Assembly (NCBI GenBank): GCA_002452325.1
Contig: DKFG01000283.1
Location: 1,709-12,893 of the forward strand
Direction of reading: 5' to 3'
DNA: 11,185 bases
Source: Geobacter sp. UBA6802
GTDB lineage: Bacteria > Desulfobacterota > Desulfuromonadia > Geobacterales > Pseudopelobacteraceae
Shown piece by piece: positions 1 through 7,474 of the stretch. The notes below the pieces were generated by a model that did not search any database, was not told the origin of the DNA, and worked only from the letters and a program-made list of their open reading frames with translations. Position numbers and translations under genes: made by a program. Each line of letters starts with the position of its first letter. Positions within the stretch are counted from its first letter, which is position 1.

Positions 1-371
1 GGGGTGATCTTGTCGCAGTTGGTCAGCAGCACCAGACCGTCCAGACGGTGGGCCTCAGCCACAGACTCCACCATATCGGCGATCAGTTCACGGGTTGGCA
101 GCGAATAATGCATCCCCTTGTGCCCCATGGCAATGCCGTCGCAGACACCGGGGATACCAAAAAACTGGGCATAACCGCCGCCGGTATGGACCCCCTTCTC
201 AATGAACCGCTCCAGGTCACGCATCCCCACGTGACCGGGGATTAAGTCGGTAAAGCTGGTGGCCACGCCGATAAAGGGGCGTTCCATCTGACTCTGGGGA
301 ATACCGGTGGCCTTCAGGAGTGCGCGATGGGGAGTACGCTCAATACCTTTTTTTATCATGTCGCTTCGCAT
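1..371 (-). CDS. ilvD: Dihydroxy-acid dehydratase, N-terminal part (partial)
   Basis: This is the 5' end of ilvD; 123 complete codons are visible and the gene runs off the left edge. The enzyme dehydrates 2,3-dihydroxy-3-methyl(iso)valerate to the 2-keto acid in valine, leucine and isoleucine synthesis, in the cytoplasm, using an Fe-S cluster and Mg. Family signatures are seen: IGVATSFTDLIPGHVGMRDL (34-53), the segment GVCDGIAMGHKGMHYSLP (75-92) and TNCDKITP at the edge, where C119 is an expected cluster ligand. The first ligand position carries PGH, as in the oxygen-labile E. coli enzyme, rather than the PCN of the [2Fe-2S] type. That suggests a [4Fe-4S]-like, oxygen-sensitive enzyme (inference). 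The ATG at 369-371 is chosen because a GAGG element lies 5 nt upstream. The gene is divergent from the signalling operon and probably unrelated to it. Confidence 0.97.
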   Translation of the reverse strand, partial: MRSDMIKKGIERTPHRALLKATGIPQSQMERPFIGVATSFTDLIPGHVGMRDLERFIEKGVHTGGGYAQFFGIPGVCDGIAMGHKGMHYSLPTRELIADMVESVAEAHRLDGLVLLTNCDKIT

Positions 372-433
372 GGAGACCTCATCATAAAATCTTGTTTAAT
401 CCCGCTAAATCAGGGTTTTCAGGAATGGACACA

Positions 434-460
434 GTAATACAGCCGATAATCGCGTGTCAA
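434..460 (-). promoter_or_regulatory. Possible sigma-70 promoter for ilvD
   Basis: Read on the minus strand there is a perfect TTGACA at 455-460 and a TATTAC at 434-439, with a 15-bp spacer, slightly shorter than ideal. Transcription would start near 427 and give a leader of roughly 55 nt before the ilvD ATG. The rest of the 263-bp divergent region (372-634) shows no convincing plus-strand sigma-70 or sigma-54 promoter for the signalling operon. Confidence 0.35.
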
Positions 461-634
461 CCGGCAACTGGTTCACCAGGGTACAAAACACCTTGACTGC
501 CGCAGCAGTCCGTATGGTCATCTTGAATAACTGGTGTCGAACTAAAGGATGTGCTATGAAGCCCCTGTTTTTCCAAGTCCATTTGGTATTAAAGCACCTG
601 TCTGTTGCTCTTAATTGTGGAAGGGATCAGCACT

Positions 635-3600
635 ATGGCATTTTTAACGGATTTCAAGATCAGACACAAATTACTGGCCGGCTTTACGGTGCTGGTGCTG
701 TTTTGCTGTCTGGTGGGGTACCTCGGGGTCAGGGGAATGACCAACACCAAACAGCGTCTGGACTATATGCACCGTGATCTGATCCCCTCCATCGTGCTGG
801 CAGGCGCCCTTGACAATGCCATGCAGGAATACCGCCGGGCCTACCTGCGTTACCAGATTGAAACCGATGCCGGTCAACGCAAGGCACTGTCAGCCAAAAT
901 GGCTGCCAGCAAAAAAGTTGCCGTGACTCGTATGGAAGAGCTTGGAAGATTTCCTCTTGTGTCATCGGAACAGAAACTGCTCAACAGTCTGGGCTCACTG
1001 TCCCGGGAGTTTTACACTCTGACCGAACAGGTACGAACGGCATTCGATGCCGGGGTGGGCTATGCAGAACTAAGGAGTGAACATCAGCGCGTCAAACAGC
1101 TCTCCGACCAGCTTGAAGCCGATATCAGGGAGTTGATCCGATCCAACACCCAGAAGGCAGAAGACCACTTCAGGCAGAGCAGCGCAGACCACGATCGCTA
1201 TCGTGGCTGGCTGCTCGTAACTATTATTGCCTCGGTCTGCTGTGCCGCAGCCATCTCCCTGCTGTTTACCAATAGTATTATCAGGCCGCTCCAGGTGGTG
1301 ATCAATACAATCCGCACCCTCCAGCAGGGGGGTAGACAGAAGGCGCGGCTGGCAGATGCCATTGCCGGGGGAGATCTGGAACAGGAGCTGACCGTTGTTG
1401 AACCGTTAACACTCGGTAAAGAGCAGATCGGTCGGGACGAGACCGGCATGCTGCTGAAGGCCGTAATCGAGATGAGTGCCACCCAGTATGCACTGGATCA
1501 GTCCTTTGTCACCATGGCCCGGACACTGCGCAGCAATCACCGGCAGGAGTTGCGCCAGGCCTGGTTCAAAAACGGCCAGAACAGCCTCAACGTCATCCTG
1601 CGGGGGGATAAAAACACGACAGAGCTGACCGACCAGGTCCTGACCTTTCTGTCCGAATACCTGGGGGCAGGGGTCGGTGTCTTGTATGTCTATGATCATG
1701 AACAAGCTCAGCTGCTGATTACCGCAAGCTACGCCTATGTAAGGCGCAAACGGCTGAACGACCGGATTGCTCTGGGTGAAGGACTGGCCGGACAGGCTGC
1801 CCGTGAGCGGAAATTGATCTGCTTAAGTCCAGCCCCTCCTGGCTATTTGCCGATCAGCTCCGGCATCGGTGAGGCCCAGCCGGTCAGCATCACCGCCCTG
1901 CCGCTACTCCATGCCGACAACCTGACCGGTGTGCTTGAAATCGGCGCCTTCAAACAGTTCAGCGATGACGAATTGGCTTTTCTTGAGCAGTGCAGCGAGC
2001 CTATCGCCATCGCCCTCAGCGTTAACCGCGCCCGCCAGCGGGTAAACCAGCTGCTGGAACAGACCCAGGCACAGGCAGAAGAGTTGCAGGTGCAGCAGGA
2101 AGAATTGCAGCAGAGTAACGAAGAACTGGAAGAGCGGGCCGAGCTGCTTGAACAGCAACGGGAGGAAATCCGCGCCAAGAATCGCACTGTTGAGCAGGCC
2201 AGCCTCGAGCTGCAGCGCAAGGCAGAGGAACTGGAGCGGGTCAGCGCCTACAAGTCGGAATTCCTCGCCAATATGTCCCATGAGCTGCGCACCCCGCTCA
2301 ACAGCATGATGATTCTCTCCAGCCTGCTGCAGGACAACCGCGAAGGAAACCTGACCGACAAACAGGTGGAATTTGCCGGCACCATCAATACCGCCGGCCG
2401 TGACCTGCTTAACCTGATCAACGACATTCTCGATCTCTCCAAGATTGAGTCGGGCCACCTTGAGTTCCACTATGAAGAGTTGCAATTGCAGGAGATCTGC
2501 GACCAGATGCTGGCGCTGTTCCACCCGATCGCCACCGACAGGGGCATCACCCTGTCGGCACAGCTGGACACCGCGGCCCCCACCTCTCTGGTCACCGACA
2601 GCCAGCGCTGTATGCAGATCCTGAAAAACCTGCTTTCGAATGCCTGCAAGTTCACCCGTCAGGGTTCAGTCAGCCTGCATATTTTCCTCCCGCAGCGCCA
2701 CCAGAATCCACTGGACAACGATGCAGTGGCCTTTGCCGTCAGCGACACCGGCATCGGCATCCCAACCGACAAACAGCGGCTGATCTTCAATGCCTTTCAG
2801 CAGGCAGACGGCAGCACCAGCCGCACCTTCGGCGGTACCGGCCTGGGTCTTTCGATCTCACGGCAGTTGGCCCGCTCCATGGGGGGCGATGTCACCCTGG
2901 TCAGCGAACCGGGTACCGGCAGCACCTTTACGCTCTATCTGCCGGTCAGCCAGACCGGACAGCCGAAAATGGAAAAAACTATCGATCACATACCATCTGC
3001 AGAACCAGTAAACACCAGCTCCAAAACGCCAATCCTTGCGCCTCTGCCTGCAGCGTCGCCGGCAGACGACCGGGAGCAGCTGACAGACAGCAGCAAGAGC
3101 ATTCTGGTGATTGAGGATGACCTTACCTTTGCCGACATACTGGCCGACATGGTGCGGGAACGCGGCTTTTCAGCACTGGTCGCCGCCGACGGCGAAGAGG
3201 GCATTGCCCTGGCCGAACAATACCTGCCCAATGCGATTATCCTGGATGTCATGCTGCCCCATATCGATGGTTGGGGGGTTATGCGCAGCCTGAAGGACAA
3301 TCCCAAGACCCGCCACATTCCGGTCCATTTCATCACCTGCCTGGAAGAACGCCAAAAGGCACTGAACATGGGAGCGATCGGCTTTGTTACCAAGCCGGTC
3401 AGCAGCGATCAGCTGGACAATGTCCTGAGTGCGCTGGAACAGGCAATCAGCAAGACCACCAAACGGCTGCTGATCGTTGAGGACGACCCGGCCCAGGCAC
3501 AGGCCATGGTTGCCCTGCTGGAGGAACGCAGCGTTGCCATCAGCGTTGCCGAGAGCGGTACTGCCGCCATGGAGTTGCTGGGACGAGAACCGTTTGACTG

Positions 3601-4270
3601 TATTGTGCTGGACCTGGGGCTATCGGACATGGGGGCCTATGAGCTGCTTGAAGAGCTGAAGCGACTGGACCCGGAGCGACGCATCCCGGTGATCATCCAT
3701 ACCGGCCGGGAACTGACCCGTGATGATGAACTGAAGCTGCATCACTATGCCGAAAGCATTATCGTCAAAGGGGCCAAAAGTCCTGAACGGCTGCTGAACG
3801 AGGTCACCCTCTTCCTGCACCTGGTCGAATCCAACCTCGACCCCCAAAAACAGCGGATGATCCGCGCCGCCCTGGACAAGGAGGCGATGCTGGCCGGTAA
3901 AAAGGTACTGATCGTGGATGACGACATGCGCAACATCTTCTCCCTCTCCAGTGCCCTGTCGGAAAAGGAGATCGTCATCCATGAGGCGGAGAACGGTCGT
4001 GAGGCGCTCAAACGGCTGAATGAGTTTCCAGACATCAATCTGGTGCTGATGGATATCATGATGCCGGAGATGGATGGCTACGAGGCGATGCGCCTGATCA
4101 GGAAAGACCCCCGTTTCACAAACCTGCCGATTATCGCCCTGACCGCCAAGGCGATGAAAGGGGATCGCGAGGAGTGCCTCAAGGCAGGCGCCAGTGATTA
4201 CATCCCCAAACCGGTGGATATGGAAAAACTGTTCTCATTGCTGCGGGTCTGGCTGTATTCGGCGGAGTAG
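635..4270 (+). CDS. Membrane hybrid histidine kinase: 4HB sensor-HAMP-GAF-HisKA-HATPase-REC-REC-REC
   Basis: This is a 1211-aa inner-membrane sensor kinase. In order: TM1 (about 13-32), a periplasmic four-helix-bundle-like domain (about 33-190), TM2 (about 191-213), a HAMP domain with a long first helix (214-285), GAF (about 315-465), and a coiled coil of about eight heptads (481-536). Next are HisKA with phospho-acceptor H549 in MSHELRTPLN, and HATPase_c with N669, DTGIG (704-708) and GGTGLGLSIS (733-742). Three receivers follow: D871/K920, D993/K1045 and D1140/K1192, each with its acidic pair, so all look competent. The middle receiver is divergent (LDLGLSDMGAYE, lacking the usual Pro). ATG at 635 is preferred over an in-frame TTG at 605 because GGAAGGG lies 9 nt upstream and MAFLTDFKIRHKLL is a typical receptor N-terminus. 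It is the first gene of the operon; the next starts 8 nt after its stop. Domain calls are firm; the ligand and phosphorelay partner are unknown. Confidence 0.95.
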   Translation: MAFLTDFKIRHKLLAGFTVLVLFCCLVGYLGVRGMTNTKQRLDYMHRDLIPSIVLAGALDNAMQEYRRAYLRYQIETDAGQRKALSAKMAASKKVAVTRMEELGRFPLVSSEQKLLNSLGSLSREFYTLTEQVRTAFDAGVGYAELRSEHQRVKQLSDQLEADIRELIRSNTQKAEDHFRQSSADHDRYRGWLLVTIIASVCCAAAISLLFTNSIIRPLQVVINTIRTLQQGGRQKARLADAIAGGDLEQELTVVEPLTLGKEQIGRDETGMLLKAVIEMSATQYALDQSFVTMARTLRSNHRQELRQAWFKNGQNSLNVILRGDKNTTELTDQVLTFLSEYLGAGVGVLYVYDHEQAQLLITASYAYVRRKRLNDRIALGEGLAGQAARERKLICLSPAPPGYLPISSGIGEAQPVSITALPLLHADNLTGVLEIGAFKQFSDDELAFLEQCSEPIAIALSVNRARQRVNQLLEQTQAQAEELQVQQEELQQSNEELEERAELLEQQREEIRAKNRTVEQASLELQRKAEELERVSAYKSEFLANMSHELRTPLNSMMILSSLLQDNREGNLTDKQVEFAGTINTAGRDLLNLINDILDLSKIESGHLEFHYEELQLQEICDQMLALFHPIATDRGITLSAQLDTAAPTSLVTDSQRCMQILKNLLSNACKFTRQGSVSLHIFLPQRHQNPLDNDAVAFAVSDTGIGIPTDKQRLIFNAFQQADGSTSRTFGGTGLGLSISRQLARSMGGDVTLVSEPGTGSTFTLYLPVSQTGQPKMEKTIDHIPSAEPVNTSSKTPILAPLPAASPADDREQLTDSSKSILVIEDDLTFADILADMVRERGFSALVAADGEEGIALAEQYLPNAIILDVMLPHIDGWGVMRSLKDNPKTRHIPVHFITCLEERQKALNMGAIGFVTKPVSSDQLDNVLSALEQAISKTTKRLLIVEDDPAQAQAMVALLEERSVAISVAESGTAAMELLGREPFDCIVLDLGLSDMGAYELLEELKRLDPERRIPVIIHTGRELTRDDELKLHHYAESIIVKGAKSPERLLNEVTLFLHLVESNLDPQKQRMIRAALDKEAMLAGKKVLIVDDDMRNIFSLSSALSEKEIVIHEAENGREALKRLNEFPDINLVLMDIMMPEMDGYEAMRLIRKDPRFTNLPIIALTAKAMKGDREECLKAGASDYIPKPVDMEKLFSLLRVWLYSAE

Positions 4271-4278
4271 CCCTGATC

Positions 4279-6639
4279 ATGACCATTAAAGCCAAACTGA
4301 TTGCCAATGTACTGGTCACCGCCGCTATCATTACGGCATTTTCTGTTGCCAGCTTCTTCTCCATGCGTTTTTTGCAGGACAAGCTGACCTATCTGACCGA
4401 AGAAAGTACGCCGTTCCAGATCCGCACCATTGAACTGCAGCGCGAGCTGCAGGGGGCAATCTCTGCGCTGCTGGCGCTGAACGGGGCTGACAGCCCGGCT
4501 GATCTGAAACGCAGCAAGGCCGAAGCAGAAAAAAAACTGGCCAGGGTTGCCGCTGTCCAGCAGCTGCTTGAACAGCACCATAACGCTGCCCCCGGCCTTG
4601 CAGGAGAACTTGGGCAGGCAGCACAGCAACTATTTGCCGCCACCGACGAGCGAATCAAAAGCGGGGATGCCGCCCGCACAGCCAGCAAGCGGGCAGGAGA
4701 GCTGACAGAACATGCCACCGCACGACTGAAGGAGCTTGACAGCTCACTACGCAACCTGCAGGCCGAGCGTTCTGCAGCATTTAACCGTGCCCTGGAGGCT
4801 ACTGCCAGGATCACGGATGAAGTCAAGGCGATAGAGGTAATCCAAAACCGGCTCAAGGATCTCCAGCTGCTGATCCAAAGCCTGCAGATGCCCCAGACCC
4901 CCACCGGTCTGCTGGTGGCCAGGGGGCGCTTCAACACCGTCTCCGACAAGATCAGATCCCACGGGTATACCACCCGGCACCAGGCCTTTGCCGCTGATTA
5001 TCAGAAGCTTGAGACCCTGTTGGCCGAACAGCTCCGCCGGCTGGTGGCGGCCCAGGCCCGCAAGGACGATCAGGCCCGCATTGCCGTAGCAGCAACCCTG
5101 CGGGAACAGGCAGACACACTCAGCACGCAACTGCTGCTGATGCTTGATCAGGAGCGTGAAGAGGCCCGCAGCAGGTTTGAGGTTGAAACTGCCGCACAAA
5201 AACGGCTGCATGACCAGTCAAACAGCGCCAACAGTATCCTGTTGGCCAGCTCTGAACTGGTGGCGGCAGGGTTACGCCTGAACGCCGAGATCAACCGGCT
5301 GTTCATCATTGAGGATACTGCCGGATTCCAGCAATCCAATCAGCTGCTGCGTACCCTGTTCAGTCAGATTCAGGACCGGTCGCAGCGCATCGCAAGCGAC
5401 CTGCGCAACCTGCAGGCCGACAAGGAGCTGCAGCTGCTCCGTGCCGCTACCGACGCGCTGACAGCCACCCGGCAGGAGGTAACCTCCGGCAGCGGTATCC
5501 TGGCCACGCTGAAGACACGACTGAAGGCAGCCGAACAGGCCGATCTGGCCGCCCGCAAACTGCACGATCTGGCAGCCAGACAGACAGCCAGCGGAAACGA
5601 GATTATTGCAACCGCCAAAGGGGAACAAGAACAGGCGATGCTGAGCGTCAACCAAGTGATTAATCGCAATCTGCTGCAGGTTACGGCCATCGGCGCCTCG
5701 GCAGTAATAATCGCCATCCTGTTCGGTTTCTGGATCTACCGCTCAGTGCTGCTGCCGTTGCGTATGGTGCTGCGCGCTGTTCGTGCCCAGCAGGCGCAGG
5801 GGCAGGAAAAGGCCCGGCTTGCCGAGGCGGTTGCAGGTGGCGACCTGAATCGCGAGGTGCATATCAGTGAGGTAATCTGCATTGGCGGACGGGAAAAAAG
5901 ACCGGATGAAATGGGAATGGTGCTGAAGGCGGTGACAGAGATGAGCGAAGCCCAGGCCACACTGGACCGGGCCCTGGCTGACATGACCGGTTCACTGCGC
6001 AGCAGCAGGGAAGAAGAGCAGCAGCGAGACCGGCTGAAGAACGGGCTTTTTGAGCTGAACCGAATGCTGCGCGAGGAACACACCACCGAAGAACTGCTGG
6101 AATACACCCTGGCCTTTATGGCAGCCTTTCTGGACGCCGGGGTGGGAATCATCTACCGCTATGACGAACAGGAAAAGCTGCTGATACCTGCCGCCACCTA
6201 TGCCGTATCCCTGGCTGACAGACCGGACAGCGGCAGGATCATGCCCGGTGAAGGACTGGTAGGACAGGTGGCGGTCAACCGCAAACCGGTGCATCTGCAA
6301 ACAGTACCCTCCGGCTATCTGCCGATAGCATCTGCCCTGGGGGAGGCCGACCCGTCCCAGATTGCCGTTCTTCCGCTCCAGCACAACGGCCTGCTGACCG
6401 GGGTGCTGGAGCTGGGCAGTTTCAAGCCGTTTGACGACTACAGCTTCAGCTTCCTTGAGCAGGCCCTGGAAGGAATTGCCGTTGCAATCAACAGCAACCG
6501 CTCACACCGGCTGATCAGCGAGCTGCTGGAACAGACCCAGGTGCAGGCCGAAGAGCTGCGGGTACGGGAAGAGGAACTGCAACAGACCAACCAGGAACTG
6601 CAGGAACGGGCACGCATACTGGAAGGACGGACAGGCTGA
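4279..6639 (+). CDS. Kinase-less membrane receptor: long helical periplasmic region-HAMP-GAF-coiled coil
   Basis: This 786-aa protein has TM1 (about 7-29), a periplasmic region of about 435 residues that is helical, Ala/Gln/Leu-rich and appears internally repeated, and TM2 (about 468-489). A HAMP domain (490-560) and a GAF domain (about 590-740) follow, with a short coiled coil (749-782) and then a stop. From HAMP to coiled coil it is clearly paralogous to the upstream kinase: both share the AGVG segment, GEGL(A/V)GQ, the GYLPI stretch, LTGVLE and LLEQTQ. It ends about 40 residues before the point where the kinase H-box would fall, so it has no HisKA, HATPase, MCP hairpin or receiver. The clean junction with cheR (1 nt between stop and ATG) argues for an intact gene rather than decay. 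It is probably a signal-receiving partner for one of the two kinases and a candidate CheR/CheB substrate (inference). A GGAG about 12 nt upstream of the ATG, within the end of the previous gene, may be its ribosome site. Confidence 0.9.
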   Translation: MTIKAKLIANVLVTAAIITAFSVASFFSMRFLQDKLTYLTEESTPFQIRTIELQRELQGAISALLALNGADSPADLKRSKAEAEKKLARVAAVQQLLEQHHNAAPGLAGELGQAAQQLFAATDERIKSGDAARTASKRAGELTEHATARLKELDSSLRNLQAERSAAFNRALEATARITDEVKAIEVIQNRLKDLQLLIQSLQMPQTPTGLLVARGRFNTVSDKIRSHGYTTRHQAFAADYQKLETLLAEQLRRLVAAQARKDDQARIAVAATLREQADTLSTQLLLMLDQEREEARSRFEVETAAQKRLHDQSNSANSILLASSELVAAGLRLNAEINRLFIIEDTAGFQQSNQLLRTLFSQIQDRSQRIASDLRNLQADKELQLLRAATDALTATRQEVTSGSGILATLKTRLKAAEQADLAARKLHDLAARQTASGNEIIATAKGEQEQAMLSVNQVINRNLLQVTAIGASAVIIAILFGFWIYRSVLLPLRMVLRAVRAQQAQGQEKARLAEAVAGGDLNREVHISEVICIGGREKRPDEMGMVLKAVTEMSEAQATLDRALADMTGSLRSSREEEQQRDRLKNGLFELNRMLREEHTTEELLEYTLAFMAAFLDAGVGIIYRYDEQEKLLIPAATYAVSLADRPDSGRIMPGEGLVGQVAVNRKPVHLQTVPSGYLPIASALGEADPSQIAVLPLQHNGLLTGVLELGSFKPFDDYSFSFLEQALEGIAVAINSNRSHRLISELLEQTQVQAEELRVREEELQQTNQELQERARILEGRTG

Positions 6640-6640
6640 G

Positions 6641-7474
6641 ATGACCGCCAGTGAACTGATCGACCTTGAAATAAAACTGCTGACGGAAGGGATCTTCCAG
6701 GTGTACGGCTATGACTTCAGGGAGTATGCCGAGGCATCACTACGCCGACGGATGACCCAGTGGCTGTCCGGTTCAGCCTTTGCCACTCTTTCCGAGGCCC
6801 AGTCCCGGCTGCTGCGTGAACCGCACCTGTTTGAAAACCTGCTGCGGGGGATCACGGTCAATGTATCGGAGATGTTCCGCGATCCTTCTTTCTTCAAAGC
6901 ACTCAGGGAGCGAGTGGTACCGCACCTGAAGACCTACCCCTTTGTCAAGATCTGGCATGCCGGCTGCTCCACCGGTGAAGAGGCCTATTCAATGGCGATC
7001 CTGCTGCGGGAGGAAGGAATGCAGGGACGTTACCGGATCTACGCCACCGACATCGATGCCGAGGTGATCCGCAAGGCCCAGGAAGGGATCTACCCGCTGC
7101 AGGAGCTGCAGCGCTTTACCCGCAACTATCAGCAGGCAGGCGGCAAGGCGTCCTTTGCCGACTACTACACCGCCCGTTACAACCGGGCCATCATTGAGCC
7201 TTCGCTGCGGGAAAACCTGGTTTTTGCCACCCACAACCTGGCGGTTGATGCCGACTTTGGCGAGATGCACCTGATCCTCTGCCGCAATGTGATGATCTAT
7301 TTCAACCAGTCTCTCAAAGAAAAAGTGCTGAACCTGCTTCACAGCAGTCTGGTAACGGGTGGTTTTCTCTGTCTGGGGGCCAAAGAAAGCCTCAGCCATC
7401 GCCGGATAGCTGACTGTTATCATGAAATCAGTCCGCGTACCCAGATCTATCGGAGGCACTATGGCTGTCCCTGA
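6641..7474 (+). CDS. cheR: CheR-type protein-glutamate O-methyltransferase
   Basis: This 277-aa protein is normal length for CheR. The family transfers a methyl group from S-adenosylmethionine to glutamate side chains of receptors, in the cytoplasm. The N-terminal helical CheR domain spans about 1-75, followed by NVSEMFRDPSFF (74-85), which replaces the TxFFR segment of classical CheR. SAM-binding motif I is IWHAGCSTGEEAYSMAI (104-120), the acidic residue after strand 2 is in IYATDID (133-139), and the conserved LCRNVMIYF is at 213-221. Neither neighbouring receptor ends in an NWETF-like tether peptide, so substrate docking must differ from enteric CheR. It begins 1 nt after the kinase-less receptor and overlaps cheB by 14 nt. 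No cheA, cheW or cheY is nearby, so a role in adapting the flanking receptors is more likely than in a flagellar pathway (inference; compare WspC, the CheR of the Wsp system). Confidence 0.95.
   Translation: MTASELIDLEIKLLTEGIFQVYGYDFREYAEASLRRRMTQWLSGSAFATLSEAQSRLLREPHLFENLLRGITVNVSEMFRDPSFFKALRERVVPHLKTYPFVKIWHAGCSTGEEAYSMAILLREEGMQGRYRIYATDIDAEVIRKAQEGIYPLQELQRFTRNYQQAGGKASFADYYTARYNRAIIEPSLRENLVFATHNLAVDADFGEMHLILCRNVMIYFNQSLKEKVLNLLHSSLVTGGFLCLGAKESLSHRRIADCYHEISPRTQIYRRHYGCP

Noticed and set aside
468..479. A near-palindrome, CTGGT-TC-ACCAG, in the divergent region, as a possible operator
   Set aside because: It is only 5 bp per arm, there is no second copy, and it is not placed relative to a convincing promoter of the operon.
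493..518. TTGACT followed by TATGGT as a promoter for the signalling operon
   Set aside because: The spacer is only 14 bp and the -10 is poor; no sigma-54 GG-N10-GC pair was found in the region either.
605..634. An earlier TTG start for the hybrid kinase, adding 10 residues
   Set aside because: The ATG at 635 has a better-placed GGAAGGG, and the protein from there has a typical receptor N-terminus. The extra residues fall outside it.
556..777. A possible 74-aa upstream ORF with an AAGGA element 6 nt before its ATG
   Set aside because: It overlaps the start of the hybrid kinase by 143 nt in another frame, and its sequence beyond 635 is an out-of-frame reading of the kinase. The product has no recognisable character. 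A short translated leader cannot be excluded, but nothing supports it.
1904..2524. A long minus-strand reading frame (206 codons) opposite the kinase coiled coil
   Set aside because: It is an antisense shadow. Its repetitive Leu/Phe/Gln content is the complement of the Glu-rich heptads.
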